Of a DNA stretch of 64,000 nucleotides, positions 51,538-62,361 are shown one piece after another; positions within the stretch are counted from its first letter, which is position 1, and every line of letters starts with the position of its first letter. Source of the stretch: an uncultured SAR86 cluster bacterium (GTDB lineage: Bacteria > Pseudomonadota > Gammaproteobacteria > Magnimaribacterales > D2472); the NCBI GenBank assembly GCA_902558095.1, contig CACECP010000002.1, positions 62,001 through 126,000 of the forward strand, given 5' to 3'. Both the position numbers and the translations under genes were made by a program. Below the pieces are notes generated by a model, which worked only from the letters and a program-made list of their open reading frames with translations, had not been told where the DNA came from and did not search any database.

Positions 51538-51993
51538 TCAACTTAAAATTTTTAAAAGTTCAATTTCAAAAATAAGAATAGAATTCGATGGAATTCCTGG
51601 CCTGCCTTCTTCACCATATGCCATAGTAGGATCAATATACACTACCCACTTATCACCTTCTTTCATTAATGAAATAGTTTTCTGACATCCTACAATTAAT
51701 TTTGATAATTCTATCTTTAATGGCTCAGAATCCAGTGAACTCCAAAAAACTTCTCCGTTGGTTAAGGTTCCATGGAAATGAGCAGAAATAGTGTTATTAA
51801 GACTTGGGGTAGATCCACTTGGATCTCCATTCTCAACAACAAAATATTGAAGCCCTGGTTCAATTTCAATAATTTCATTATTTTTTTTATTGTCTATAAA
51901 AAATTGCATATTCTCAATTTGTTTTATATTTGGTCCGTCTTGAGCACATGCACATAAAACAAAGAAACTAAGAACAGCTATGGAAATCTTCAT
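51538..51993 (-). CDS. FKBP-type peptidyl-prolyl isomerase, lipoprotein
   Basis: Signal with Cys; VGCQKTISLMKEGDKWVVYIDPTMAYGEEGRPGIPSNSILIFEIELL. Confidence 0.9.
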   Translation of the reverse strand: MKISIAVLSFFVLCACAQDGPNIKQIENMQFFIDNKKNNEIIEIEPGLQYFVVENGDPSGSTPSLNNTISAHFHGTLTNGEVFWSSLDSEPLKIELSKLIVGCQKTISLMKEGDKWVVYIDPTMAYGEEGRPGIPSNSILIFEIELLKILS

Positions 51994-53183
51994 TATTTAA
52001 CCTTAATTTTTAAAAATTTTCTTTTGCCAACTTGGTAAATATTCATAGATCCCTTTGAGATCTCAAGTTTTATATCTACAACTTTTTCTTGGTTAATTTT
52101 AATGCCGCCTTGTTTTATAAGCCTATTTCCTTCAGATACACTTGAAATCATTTCTGTATCTTTTAAAAGATTAACTAAAAGAATAGATTCATTTTTGATA
52201 TCTATCTCAAAAGTTTCTATGTCTTCAGGCAGCTTTCCCTTTTGAAATCTATCTAAGAAATCTTCCTTACAATCTTTTCCATCTCCTTTTTTATGAAATC
52301 TATCTACAAGCTCCTCAGCCAAAATAAATTTAATATCTCTGGGATTCCTGCCCTCTTTCATTTCATCTTTTAATTTTGATATTTCTTCTTCAGGTAAAAA
52401 ACTTAATAACTCAAACCACCTCCACATCAAGTCATCTGATATTGACATAATTTTTCCAAACATCTCATTTGGCTCTTCATCTATGGCTATATAGTTATCA
52501 AGCGATTTTGACATTTTCTTTTCGCCATCAAGACCTTCGAGTATTGGAACGGTTATAACCACTTGAGGGTCTTGATCATAATCTCTTTGAAGTTCTCTAC
52601 CAACTAATAAATTAAATTTTTGATCTGTTCCACCGCACTCAACATCAGCCTGAAGTGCTACTGAATCATAGCCTTGAACTAAAGGATACAAAAATTCATG
52701 TATCGCTATGCTTTTATTAGAACTAAATCTTTTATTAAAGTCGTCTCTCTCTAGCATTCTTGCTACGTTATATTTTGAAGCAAGTTTAATTAGCCCATCT
52801 GCTCCAAGCTGATCACACCATTCGGAATTAAATTTAACTTCAGTCAGATCTTCTTTTAAAATTTTAAAAACCTGTTCTTTATAAGTTTTTGCATTTTTTA
52901 TAAGGCTGTCTGAATCCACAGTTGGTCTTGTTTTGTTTTTACCAGATGGATCACCAATTCTTCCAGTAAAATCTCCAATTAAAAAAATAACTTTATGTCC
53001 AAGATCTTGGAAGTGCCTAAGTTTATTTAATAAAACAGTATGTCCAAAATGTAAATCAGGAGCAGTCGGATCAAAACCTGCTTTGACTATAAGTTGTTTA
53101 CCTGAATCAAGCTTTTTTTTGAGATCAGATTCAGTAAGAATTTCATCTGTACCTCTATTAATAATCTTTAATGCCTCTTCCAT
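51993..53183 (-). CDS. tyrS: Tyrosyl-tRNA synthetase
   Basis: [29 protein letters not shown]-terminal S4 domain. Confidence 0.97.
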   Translation of the reverse strand: MEEALKIINRGTDEILTESDLKKKLDSGKQLIVKAGFDPTAPDLHFGHTVLLNKLRHFQDLGHKVIFLIGDFTGRIGDPSGKNKTRPTVDSDSLIKNAKTYKEQVFKILKEDLTEVKFNSEWCDQLGADGLIKLASKYNVARMLERDDFNKRFSSNKSIAIHEFLYPLVQGYDSVALQADVECGGTDQKFNLLVGRELQRDYDQDPQVVITVPILEGLDGEKKMSKSLDNYIAIDEEPNEMFGKIMSISDDLMWRWFELLSFLPEEEISKLKDEMKEGRNPRDIKFILAEELVDRFHKKGDGKDCKEDFLDRFQKGKLPEDIETFEIDIKNESILLVNLLKDTEMISSVSEGNRLIKQGGIKINQEKVVDIKLEISKGSMNIYQVGKRKFLKIKVK

Positions 53184-53255
53184 ATTACTATCATAGTATT
53201 TTTATATCATTATTAGAATCACAAAGTTGCTACTTAATCCTTAAAGATTAAAATA

Positions 53256-56200
53256 ATGGCTATGCTTAATGCAAATAACAAATTTATATCGGATGCTGAA
53301 TTTTTATCATCTATCGATAATCAAATAAGGTTCTTAGGTGAAGCATCTATATCAGACAATGCGAAATTAATTATTGATCTTTGCAGAAAAAATAAAAAAG
53401 ATCGAACAATGCTTGATGCTTTTCTTAGTGAATATGGATTAGATAATCAAGAAGGCGTTGCTCTGATGTGTCTTGCAGAATCTGTATTAAGAATACCTGA
53501 TAAAAAAACAAGAAATCTAATAATTAGTGAAAAACTTTCTGAGGGAAGATGGGTGGACCATCTTAATAAAGCAGACAGTCTATTTGTAAACGCATCTACA
53601 TGGGGTTTGTTATTAGCTGGTAAAGTGGTTTCAACGCCAAATGAGTGGTCAAAAAACCCTAATAACTTCTTATCAGGATTGATATCAAAATCTGGAGAAA
53701 TGCCAATTAGAAATGCAGTTTTGGCTGCCATGCAAATCCTAAGTCAAGAATTCGTAATGGGCAAAAGTTTTGAAGATATCAAAAAACTTCCTGGATTATC
53801 TAAAGAGTCATACTCTTTTGATATGTTGGGCGAGGCTGCAAGAACAAATTCACAAGCTGAAAGTTATTTTGAATCATACTTTAATGCTATTGATGAAGTT
53901 GCAAAAATTAATGATTTAAAAAACTTATCTCATGGTGTTTCAATAAAAATATCTGCGCTTCATCCAAGATACGAAACAAGAAAAATTGATCAAGTTAACT
54001 CAGAATTAATACCAAGATTAAAAGAGTTAATTCATCATGCTCATTCAAATGATGTTGAGATTACCATTGACGCTGAAGAGCAAGACAGGCTCTCTATAAG
54101 CCTTCATATCATCGAGCAGCTAGCTTTTGAAGAAAAAATAAAAGACTGGCCTGGTTTTGGAATAGCGCTTCAGGCTTATGGTAAAAGATCGTTCGATGCT
54201 TTGAATTGGCTTAATAGCACTTTAGATAAAAGAACTGGGATGCATTTAAGACTTGTAAAAGGTGCGTATTGGGATTATGAAATTAAGCATGCTCAAGTTT
54301 CAGGCTATGCTGGTTATCCAGTATTCTCAAAGAAATCCATAACAGATATTGCGTATCTTGCTTGTGCCAAAAAGATACTAGAAAACAAAAACATTTATGC
54401 TAAATTTGCAACCCATAATGCTCATACTATTTCGTCAATCAATTATCTTGGCCAAGATTGTGAGTATGAATTCCAACGTTTGTTTGGAATGGGTGAGCTT
54501 CTATATAAGAGTGCATCAGATATTTTAAAGCTAGATAAAGCTCCATCTGTATACGCGCCAATAGGAAGCTATAAAGATCTTTTGCCTTATTTAGTTAGAC
54601 GGCTTTTAGAAAATGGTGCCAATAGTTCATTTATAAATAGGCTACTTGATCCAGAAACAGATTCAGAATATTTAGCTGAAAATCCTCTCATAAGAATGAA
54701 AAATGAAAAAAAAGATATACCTCTTCCTAAAAATATTTTTGGAAAAAGATTAAACTCTAGTGGGATGGATATTTCAGAGAAACACAATCTAGATAATCTT
54801 TCAAAAAAGTTAGAAACTTTTGAAGGAAAAAAGGTGCATGCTCATTCTTTATATATGTTTAGAGATAAAGATGATAAAAAGATTGTGGATGTAAATTCCA
54901 TTTCATCGGGTGTCAATATAGGTAGTATTCAATTTGATGATATTAAGAAAATTCAAAATTCTCTTAAAAAAAATAATGATGATGAATGGTCAAAAACTGC
55001 TGTCATAAAAAGATCAACAATCTTGAACAAAGTTGCTGATTTAATAGAGAAAGATCCTTATGAATTAATTTTTTATCTTATTAACGAGGCAGGAAAAACA
55101 ATACAAAATGCAATTGATGAAATTAGAGAAGGTATTGATTTTTTGCGTTATTACTCGGAGCAGGCTAAAGAAATAATTCAAGAAAAAGACTTAGATGGGC
55201 CAACTGGAGAGGATAATAAAATTTACTATAGCCCAAAAGGAAAATTTTTATGCATAAGTCCTTGGAATTTTCCTGTTGCTATTCTTATAGGGCAAATATC
55301 TGCAGCTCTGGCATGTGGCAATAAAGTCATAATTAAACCCTCTGAACACACTTCGATACTCGGATATCTTGTAATAAAAAAATTTCATGAGAGCGGAGTT
55401 CCAATTAGCTGTCTTGAGCTTATTCTTGGAGATGGTAAATATGGTGAAGCATTAACTCAAATAAGTTCATTAGATGGGGTTGCTTTTACTGGATCGCTTC
55501 CAACAGCAAAAAAAATACAATCTAATCTTATTCAATATCAAGATCAAATAATTCATCTTATAGCCGAGACTGGCGGCATCAATACTATGCTTGTTGATTC
55601 GAGCGCACTTTTAGAGCAAGTTACAGATGATGTGGTCAGGTCCGCATTCGATAGTGCTGGTCAGAGATGCTCTGCATTGAGAATTCTTTGTATTCAGGAA
55701 GAAATATATGAAGACTTAGTTGAAATGATTAAAGGAAATATGAGTGTTCAAAAAATTGGTGATCCTAATGAGTTTGATACAGATATTGGTCCTATAATTA
55801 GTACTGAGGCTACAAAGAAACTTAATAATTATATAGAGGAATGTAAAAAAGAAGGTTTAGATGTATTTCAATCATCAGAACCATCTGAAAAAAATTATAT
55901 TTCACCTACACTGATCTCAATTAATAAAATATCAGATATCAGCAGTGAGCAATTTGGACCAATACTTCATATTCTTAAATATGCTTCAAATGATATAGAT
56001 AAATTAATTAATGATATTAATAATACCGGGTATGGACTAACTATGGGAATTCACTCAAGAATAGAATCTCAAGCTGATCATCTTGGCAAAAATTCTAAGA
56101 TAGGGAATATATATATAAATAGGGATATGGTAGGTGCGGTTGTTGGATCACAACCCTTTGGAGGTGTTGGTCTTTCTGGAAGTGGTTATAAGGCTGGTGG

Positions 56201-56303
56201 TCCAAACTATTTATTACAGTTTTTGAATGAAAAGGTTATTTCAAAAAATTCAGTTGCCTTTGGCGGAAATACAGAACTGCTTAATCTTCAAGAAGACAAA
56301 TGA
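53256..56303 (+). CDS. putA: Bifunctional proline dehydrogenase / delta-1-pyrroline-5-carboxylate dehydrogenase
   Basis: PRODH region LVKGAYWDYEIKHAQ, ALDH region SPWNFPVAILIGQISAALACGNKVIIKPSE, SAGQRCSALR; no N-terminal RHH DNA-binding domain. Confidence 0.95.
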   Translation: MAMLNANNKFISDAEFLSSIDNQIRFLGEASISDNAKLIIDLCRKNKKDRTMLDAFLSEYGLDNQEGVALMCLAESVLRIPDKKTRNLIISEKLSEGRWVDHLNKADSLFVNASTWGLLLAGKVVSTPNEWSKNPNNFLSGLISKSGEMPIRNAVLAAMQILSQEFVMGKSFEDIKKLPGLSKESYSFDMLGEAARTNSQAESYFESYFNAIDEVAKINDLKNLSHGVSIKISALHPRYETRKIDQVNSELIPRLKELIHHAHSNDVEITIDAEEQDRLSISLHIIEQLAFEEKIKDWPGFGIALQAYGKRSFDALNWLNSTLDKRTGMHLRLVKGAYWDYEIKHAQVSGYAGYPVFSKKSITDIAYLACAKKILENKNIYAKFATHNAHTISSINYLGQDCEYEFQRLFGMGELLYKSASDILKLDKAPSVYAPIGSYKDLLPYLVRRLLENGANSSFINRLLDPETDSEYLAENPLIRMKNEKKDIPLPKNIFGKRLNSSGMDISEKHNLDNLSKKLETFEGKKVHAHSLYMFRDKDDKKIVDVNSISSGVNIGSIQFDDIKKIQNSLKKNNDDEWSKTAVIKRSTILNKVADLIEKDPYELIFYLINEAGKTIQNAIDEIREGIDFLRYYSEQAKEIIQEKDLDGPTGEDNKIYYSPKGKFLCISPWNFPVAILIGQISAALACGNKVIIKPSEHTSILGYLVIKKFHESGVPISCLELILGDGKYGEALTQISSLDGVAFTGSLPTAKKIQSNLIQYQDQIIHLIAETGGINTMLVDSSALLEQVTDDVVRSAFDSAGQRCSALRILCIQEEIYEDLVEMIKGNMSVQKIGDPNEFDTDIGPIISTEATKKLNNYIEECKKEGLDVFQSSEPSEKNYISPTLISINKISDISSEQFGPILHILKYASNDIDKLINDINNTGYGLTMGIHSRIESQADHLGKNSKIGNIYINRDMVGAVVGSQPFGGVGLSGSGYKAGGPNYLLQFLNEKVISKNSVAFGGNTELLNLQEDK

Positions 56304-57535
56304 TTGGCTTCAAAAAAACTCCTGTTAAATTAGTAATAGGCATTTTTTTAATTTCTATTTTTGCTATTGTTCTTTTATATGTAGATTCAACTCAAGAAAA
56401 ACCAAAACCAATTGAGCAAATAACTATTTCTGAAGATCTTAGCATTGCGCCTCCAACATTAAAAAATAAGTTAATTCATGAGGTAAACAGAGGTGAAAGT
56501 CTTTCAATAATATTTGAAGAAAAGAAAGTGCCTCTAAATACTGCATACAAAATCTTTGATTTTGATAAAAATAATATCTTATCCAGCATCAAGCCAGGCG
56601 ATATTATGGAATTCAGTTATATTGGTGATAATTTAGAAAATATACGAATTATTAAAGACGAAACAAATTCAATACTTATTAATCTGTCTGAGAATGTCTC
56701 AATAGAAAAAATTAAGAAAGAAATACAGTCTATAAGCTCATTTAAACAAGGAGAAATAACAACCTCATTTTATAAAGATGCATTAAAAGAAGGAATACCA
56801 GATAGCATAATAATGGACTTTGCATATATTTTTGGTTGGGATATAGATTTTGTCTTTGATGTCAGAAAAGGAGATAAATTTTCTGTTGTTTTTGAAGCTG
56901 ATTATTCTGAAGGTGAAAAAATTTCAAGTGGAGATATTATATTTGCAGAATTCATAAATCAAAATAATCGTTATATTGCCCAAAGATTTTTTGATAAAGA
57001 TCAAGGTAAGCAGTACTTCAATGAAGATGGTGATAACGTAAAGAAAGCATTTTTGAGGGCGCCCTTAGATTTTGCTTATATAAGCTCTCATTTCAATCCA
57101 AATAGAATGCATCCAATACTGCATAAAATTAAAGCTCATAATGGTGTTGATTATGCAGCTAAAAGAAATACACCAGTAAAAGCATCTGGTGATGGAGTTA
57201 TATCTTTTGTTGGCTTTAAGGGGGGTTACGGAAGAACTATTGAAATAAAACATGGCGGAAATATAAAAACTTTGTATGCACATCTTGAAAAGTACAACTC
57301 AATATCTAAAGTTGGAAATAAAGTTAGGCAAGGTGAGATAATTGGCTATGTTGGTGATTCTGGTCGAGCAACAGGACCACATCTACATTTTGAATTCTGG
57401 CAGGGCAAAACAAGAACAGACCCAGTCAAAGTAAAACTCCCATCAGCAAAACCTATTAATGAAACTCAATTAAATGAGTTTAAGGAATTACTTGAAACTA
57501 ACCTCCAAAAACTAAATGAGTATAATTCTAGTTAA
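56300..57535 (+). CDS. M23 family metallopeptidase (MepM/OapA-like)
   Basis: HNGVDYAAKRNTPVKASGDGVISFVGFKGGYGRTIEIKHG, GPHLHFEFW. Confidence 0.93.
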   Translation: MIGFKKTPVKLVIGIFLISIFAIVLLYVDSTQEKPKPIEQITISEDLSIAPPTLKNKLIHEVNRGESLSIIFEEKKVPLNTAYKIFDFDKNNILSSIKPGDIMEFSYIGDNLENIRIIKDETNSILINLSENVSIEKIKKEIQSISSFKQGEITTSFYKDALKEGIPDSIIMDFAYIFGWDIDFVFDVRKGDKFSVVFEADYSEGEKISSGDIIFAEFINQNNRYIAQRFFDKDQGKQYFNEDGDNVKKAFLRAPLDFAYISSHFNPNRMHPILHKIKAHNGVDYAAKRNTPVKASGDGVISFVGFKGGYGRTIEIKHGGNIKTLYAHLEKYNSISKVGNKVRQGEIIGYVGDSGRATGPHLHFEFWQGKTRTDPVKVKLPSAKPINETQLNEFKELLETNLQKLNEYNSS

Positions 57536-58567
57536 ATGAGTAAATACCATATAGGAATTATGACGGGAACTAGCGCGGATGCTATCGACGGATGTATTGT
57601 GTCTTTTGAAAATGATTTTAGCTTAATTGCCTCTGATTCAATTGATCATGAGCATGGATATAAAGATAATTATGAATATTGTATTGCTCAAGGTTTAAAA
57701 GAGGTTCATCAATCAAAAAAACTTGAAAAGCTTGAGAATGATCTTAATGAAAAATCTCTAGAGCTTATAGAAAACCTTCTAAGTAAAAATAACTTATCCT
57801 ATGAGGATGTAATTGCAATTGGTTTCTCTGGACAAACAGTTTTTCATTCTAGAGAAAAAAGTTACCAAATAGGCAATCCCCAGATTATAGCGAATAACTC
57901 AAAGATAAAAGTTATTTCTGATTTTAGAAATTTTGATATAGCACAAGGAGGATCTGGTGCTCCATTAATACCTGCATTTCATAAGTATTTATTTTCAGAG
58001 AACAGAAAAGAAAAAATTATTTTTAATATTGGAGGTATTTCTAACGGCACTTACCTTAAAGGTAATGAAATATCTTTGGCCTCAGATGTTGGACCGGGAA
58101 ATTGTCTTATTGATAAGATAGCAAAAAAAGAACTTGGATTATCATTTGATAATGACGGTGATTTAGCAAGAAAAGGTGAGCTTCATCATGCCCTCTTAGA
58201 TTTGTTATCAACAACATCCGATAATATAAATTTCGGATACCCAAGAGCGGATGAAAAAACTTCATATTATCGATTATTAGAATTTGATGCTCTTTTAGAA
58301 ATGAATCCAAGTGATATATTAAGATGCTTGACTGAGCTGACTGCTGAGAAAATCAAGGATTTCTTTCATTATTGCAATCAACCGGAAGAGGTTATATTTC
58401 ACGGAGGTGGAACAAAGAACTCATTTTTGATGGAGCTTATAGGTGAAAAACTAAATAGACCAATAATAACTTCAGACAATATTATTCCATCTAAATTTGT
58501 AGAAGCTGCAGCCTTTGCTTATCTAGGTTATAAAAATAAAGGTAAGGTCTTTAATACTAGATTGTAA
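57536..58567 (+). CDS. anmK: Anhydro-N-acetylmuramic acid kinase
   Basis: IGIMTGTSADAIDGCIVSF, DFRNFDIAQGGSGAPLIPAFHKYLF, NIGGISNGTYL. Confidence 0.96.
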   Translation: MSKYHIGIMTGTSADAIDGCIVSFENDFSLIASDSIDHEHGYKDNYEYCIAQGLKEVHQSKKLEKLENDLNEKSLELIENLLSKNNLSYEDVIAIGFSGQTVFHSREKSYQIGNPQIIANNSKIKVISDFRNFDIAQGGSGAPLIPAFHKYLFSENRKEKIIFNIGGISNGTYLKGNEISLASDVGPGNCLIDKIAKKELGLSFDNDGDLARKGELHHALLDLLSTTSDNINFGYPRADEKTSYYRLLEFDALLEMNPSDILRCLTELTAEKIKDFFHYCNQPEEVIFHGGGTKNSFLMELIGEKLNRPIITSDNIIPSKFVEAAAFAYLGYKNKGKVFNTRL

Positions 58568-58901
58568 ATGATTCCCCGCAGCCACAAGTTGTCTTAGCGT
58601 TAGGGTTATTAATTACAAACTTTGATCCTGAAAGATCTTCAATAAAATCAAGAGTTGATCCAAACAAATAAGGATATGACATCGAATCAAGTAAAACTGA
58701 AAAATTTTCAAATTCGATTACATCATCATCAAATGCAACATCTGAATCAAATTTAAAACCATATTGAAATCCAGAACAACCTCCTCCAGTTACATATACA
58801 CGAAACTTTGATCCTAAGCCATCATTAGCTTTCATCGCAGTCTTTATTCTGCTTACTGCAGTCTCAGTTAAGTTTAGAGATTTATCAGAAATTTGATTCA
58901 T
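58557..58901 (-). CDS. erpA: Iron-sulfur cluster insertion protein ErpA
   Basis: A-type carrier: YVTGGGCSGFQYGFKFD, FVINNPNAKTTCGCGESF. Confidence 0.95.
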   Translation of the reverse strand: MNQISDKSLNLTETAVSRIKTAMKANDGLGSKFRVYVTGGGCSGFQYGFKFDSDVAFDDDVIEFENFSVLLDSMSYPYLFGSTLDFIEDLSGSKFVINNPNAKTTCGCGESFTI

Positions 58902-58903
58902 TA

Positions 58904-59404
58904 CTATGAAATTCGTTTTACTTTTATTTTTACATTTGATGAGGTATTAATCATCCAAAAACCTCCCATATTAGCTTCTTCAATAATGATATTATTTTTT
59001 ACTCTAAAGTTATTAAGTTTAATTGATGATAAAACAGACTGAGATTCCCAAAGCTGATCATTTTCTAGTCTAAATCTGGTTTTGCCACCAACAGTCTTCG
59101 ATGAACTGGAAATAATTGACTTAAGCTGAGTTTTATTTATTTTAATGTCAGCTTCTTTCTTTTGTTTATTTGAAAGACCAAAATTAGCCTCTTCATTTGA
59201 AATGTTTTTAGAGACTGCACCAGATGCATTTTTAGACTCTATTTCTTTCAACTCATCTGAGGTTTTAGAAACGCCAGTAGTAAGATAATCATAGCAAGCT
59301 AGTCTTTTGATATCTGATTTAATAGAAGCACAATCTTCAAGTTTAACTTCAGCATTTAATTGGAAGAAACAAAACGTAAAAATTGCTAAAAAATATTTTT
59401 TCAT
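58904..59404 (-). CDS. Hypothetical periplasmic protein
   Basis: Signal peptide, DCASIKSDIKRLACYDYL motif typical of small periplasmic proteins. Confidence 0.65.
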   Translation of the reverse strand: MKKYFLAIFTFCFFQLNAEVKLEDCASIKSDIKRLACYDYLTTGVSKTSDELKEIESKNASGAVSKNISNEEANFGLSNKQKKEADIKINKTQLKSIISSSSKTVGGKTRFRLENDQLWESQSVLSSIKLNNFRVKNNIIIEEANMGGFWMINTSSNVKIKVKRIS

Positions 59405-59504
59405 ATCATGACATTATAAATTTAAATATCAGTATAAAATATAAATATGCCTAAATACTTTTTTTTCAAGAAATTCAAATAATCAATAAAAAATTAGTTA
59501 ATAA

Positions 59505-60017
59505 ATGGAAAAGACTTTAATTACATATTCTACGGTTGATGGACAAACAAAAAGAATATCTGAAAGGCTTGCAAAGCTTGCTACTCAAAGCCGGGTAGAT
59601 GTGCTGCCAATATCTAATCAAATTAACTTAGATAGTTATAAAACAATAATAATTGGTGCAAGCATAAGATATGGCAAATATAGGAATGAAGTCTTCAACT
59701 TTATTGAAAATAATATTCATACATTAAATGTTAAAGAGAATGCTTTCTTTTCTGTAAATGTTGTTGCTAGGAAACCTGAAAAAAGTGCTCCAGAAACAAA
59801 TCCATATTTAATAAAGTTTCTAGGTAAGATTAAATGGAAACCAAAAAATCTTGGTGTTTTTGCAGGTAAAATAGAATATCCAAAATATAAATTTATTGAT
59901 AAATATGCAATTAAATTTATTATGTGGTTAACAAAAGGTCCTACCGATACCTCAAAAACATATGAATTTACTGATTGGAATAAAGTTGGAGATTTTGCTA
60001 GAGATTTAAAGCTATGA
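59505..60017 (+). CDS. hemG: Menaquinone/ubiquinone-dependent protoporphyrinogen oxidase (flavodoxin type)
   Basis: LITYSTVDGQTKRISERLA FMN-binding loop, IIGASIRYGKYRNEVFNFIENN; upstream of hemL. Confidence 0.9.
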   Translation: MEKTLITYSTVDGQTKRISERLAKLATQSRVDVLPISNQINLDSYKTIIIGASIRYGKYRNEVFNFIENNIHTLNVKENAFFSVNVVARKPEKSAPETNPYLIKFLGKIKWKPKNLGVFAGKIEYPKYKFIDKYAIKFIMWLTKGPTDTSKTYEFTDWNKVGDFARDLKL

Positions 60018-61303
60018 ACAAAATTAATAAATCAATTGAGTTATTTAAAGAAGCTAAGTTACACATGCCCGGAGGAGTAAATTCACCAGTAAGGGCCTTT
60101 AAGAATATTAATGGTAATCCAATCTTTTTTAAGAAAGCAAAAGGTCCATACATTTTTGATGCTGATAATAATAAATATATAGATTACATAGGTTCATGGG
60201 GGCCGATGATCATGGGTCACTCTCATCCTGAAATTGTTAAATCAGTTTCAAAACAACTCCAACTTGGAACTAGCTATGGGGCTCCTACAAGCATTGAATC
60301 AACTACTGCTAAGCTAATAAAGAAGTGTATACCATCAATAAAAAAAATAAGAATGGTGAATTCTGGAACAGAAGCGACAATGAGTGCGGTAAGGCTTGCT
60401 AGAGGTTATACAAAGAGAAATAAAATAATTAAATTTGATGGTTGTTATCATGGTCATGTTGATTCGTTGCTTATAAAAGCAGGTTCTGGAGTTACCACAT
60501 TTGGCCTACCTGACTCTCCTGGAATCCCAAAAGAGCTGGCAAAACAAACACTAAGTTGTGAATTTAATAACAAAGATGAGTTTTTAAAAATTTTTAATAA
60601 GGTAAAGGGTGATCTTGCTGCAGTAATTATTGAGCCAATAGCCGGAAATATGGGATTTATACCTGCAGATAAATCTTTTTTAAAACTTATCAGAGAGAAG
60701 ACTTCTCAAAATAAATCGATATTGATTTTTGACGAAGTTATGTCAGGTTTTAGGGTTTCTCTAGGAGGAGCTCAAGAGATATATAAAATAAAGCCAGACT
60801 TAACAACTCTTGGCAAAGTAATTGGTGGAGGTCTTCCAGTTGGTGCCTTTGGTGGTCGTAAAGATATTATGGATTACCTAGCTCCAAATGGTCCTGTTTA
60901 TCAAGCTGGCACACTATCTGGAAATCCTTTAGCCATGGCAGCTGGCTCAAAGCTAATCAAATTACTAATTAAAAATAATCCATATAATGCTTTAGAAAAA
61001 AAGGCTAACAATTTATTAATTAAAATGAAGCAATTATTTTTAGAAAACGACATACCACTATCAGTTAATGCAAAAGGTGGAATGTTTGGTTTCTTTTTCT
61101 CAAAAAGTCTTCCAAAAAATCTCAATGATGTGGTTGCCACAAATGATAAATCTTTTAGTAGCTTCTTAAATAAATGTATTAGTGAAGGAATCTATTTTGC
61201 GCCATCAAAATTTGAGGCAGGTTTTATATCAACAAAACATACTAAACTTGAAATTAATCATACAATTAACGTTATTGAAAAAATATTAAAAAAGGGGATC
61301 TGA
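60014..61303 (+). CDS. hemL: Glutamate-1-semialdehyde 2,1-aminomutase
   Basis: MPGGVNSPVRAFKNINGNPIFF, FDGCYHGHVDSLLIKAGSG, LGKVIGGGLPVGAFGG. Confidence 0.97.
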   Translation: MNKINKSIELFKEAKLHMPGGVNSPVRAFKNINGNPIFFKKAKGPYIFDADNNKYIDYIGSWGPMIMGHSHPEIVKSVSKQLQLGTSYGAPTSIESTTAKLIKKCIPSIKKIRMVNSGTEATMSAVRLARGYTKRNKIIKFDGCYHGHVDSLLIKAGSGVTTFGLPDSPGIPKELAKQTLSCEFNNKDEFLKIFNKVKGDLAAVIIEPIAGNMGFIPADKSFLKLIREKTSQNKSILIFDEVMSGFRVSLGGAQEIYKIKPDLTTLGKVIGGGLPVGAFGGRKDIMDYLAPNGPVYQAGTLSGNPLAMAAGSKLIKLLIKNNPYNALEKKANNLLIKMKQLFLENDIPLSVNAKGGMFGFFFSKSLPKNLNDVVATNDKSFSSFLNKCISEGIYFAPSKFEAGFISTKHTKLEINHTINVIEKILKKGI

Positions 61304-61304
61304 A

Positions 61305-62306
61305 ATGAAATATGATATTAGTGCTCTTGGCAATGCTTTGGTTGATACTCAATACATGGTTGATCATGATTTTTTAAAAGATATTGGATTAGAGCCGGAT
61401 TCAATGACACTTGCTTCGGCAGAAGAACATGCCCCTATTATAAAAAAACTCAAAGAAATGGGTGTTGAGTCAATATCAGATTGTGGTGGCTCTGCAACTA
61501 ATTCTTTAGTGGCAGCATCCTACTATGGTTCAAACTGTCATCATGTATGCAGAGTTGCAGACGATGAAGATGGTGAAAAATACCTAGACAGTCTTCAAAA
61601 GGCCGGAGTAAAGCATATAGGTTTTAGCAAGGAAGAATCAGAGATGCCAACTGGGAAATGTCTAATTTTTGTTACTCCAGATGCAAAAAGAACAATGAGC
61701 AGTATGTTAGGAATAAGTGCTTATCTTGGACCAAAAGATATCGATTATGATGTGGTAAATAACTCAAAGATTTTTTACATTGAAGGCTATATGGTAACAA
61801 GCGATGAGAACTTTAATGCTGTTACCTCAGTCCTTAAAAGCATAAATAATAGCGAGACACTAAAAGCACTTTCTCTCTCAGATGCTGGAATAGTTCATGG
61901 TTTTAAAGAAAAATTTAAAGAAATTGAATCTTTTGGAATAGATTTAATATTTTGTAATGATGATGAGGCTGTTGCATTTTCAGGGGCTGATAATTTAGAA
62001 GATGCCATTGAGTATTACAAAAAACAATCTTATATGATTGCTATTACTAAGGGTGCTGAAGGAAGTATTGTTGTAAAAAATGGTGAAACTATTCATTCTG
62101 CTGCAGAAAAAATTACTCCTATAGATACTAATGGTGCCGGTGATATGTATGCTGGATCTTTTATGCATGCATACTTAAATAATCTACCTATATCTGATTG
62201 TGCAGCCTTTGGTAACTATGCCTCGTCTAAAGTAGTTGAAACATTTGGACCAAGATTAACATCCGAGGGATATGAACATGTTCTAAATAAATTAAAAAAA
62301 AGCTAG
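61305..62306 (+). CDS. PfkB-family carbohydrate kinase (adenosine kinase-like)
   Basis: GGSATNSLVAASYYGSNCHHVCRVADDEDG, PIDTNGAGDMYAGSFMHAY. Confidence 0.92.
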   Translation: MKYDISALGNALVDTQYMVDHDFLKDIGLEPDSMTLASAEEHAPIIKKLKEMGVESISDCGGSATNSLVAASYYGSNCHHVCRVADDEDGEKYLDSLQKAGVKHIGFSKEESEMPTGKCLIFVTPDAKRTMSSMLGISAYLGPKDIDYDVVNNSKIFYIEGYMVTSDENFNAVTSVLKSINNSETLKALSLSDAGIVHGFKEKFKEIESFGIDLIFCNDDEAVAFSGADNLEDAIEYYKKQSYMIAITKGAEGSIVVKNGETIHSAAEKITPIDTNGAGDMYAGSFMHAYLNNLPISDCAAFGNYASSKVVETFGPRLTSEGYEHVLNKLKKS

Positions 62307-62361
62307 TAAATTTAGCTAGTATCTGATATTTTCTCCACCCTAAAATATTTCTTATCAAACA

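Noticed and set aside
62301-62321. AGCTAGTA-AATTT-AGCTAGTA short repeat at the end of the PfkB gene
   Set aside because: Single 8-bp duplication in AT-rich sequence with a weak partial stem; not distinguishable from chance.
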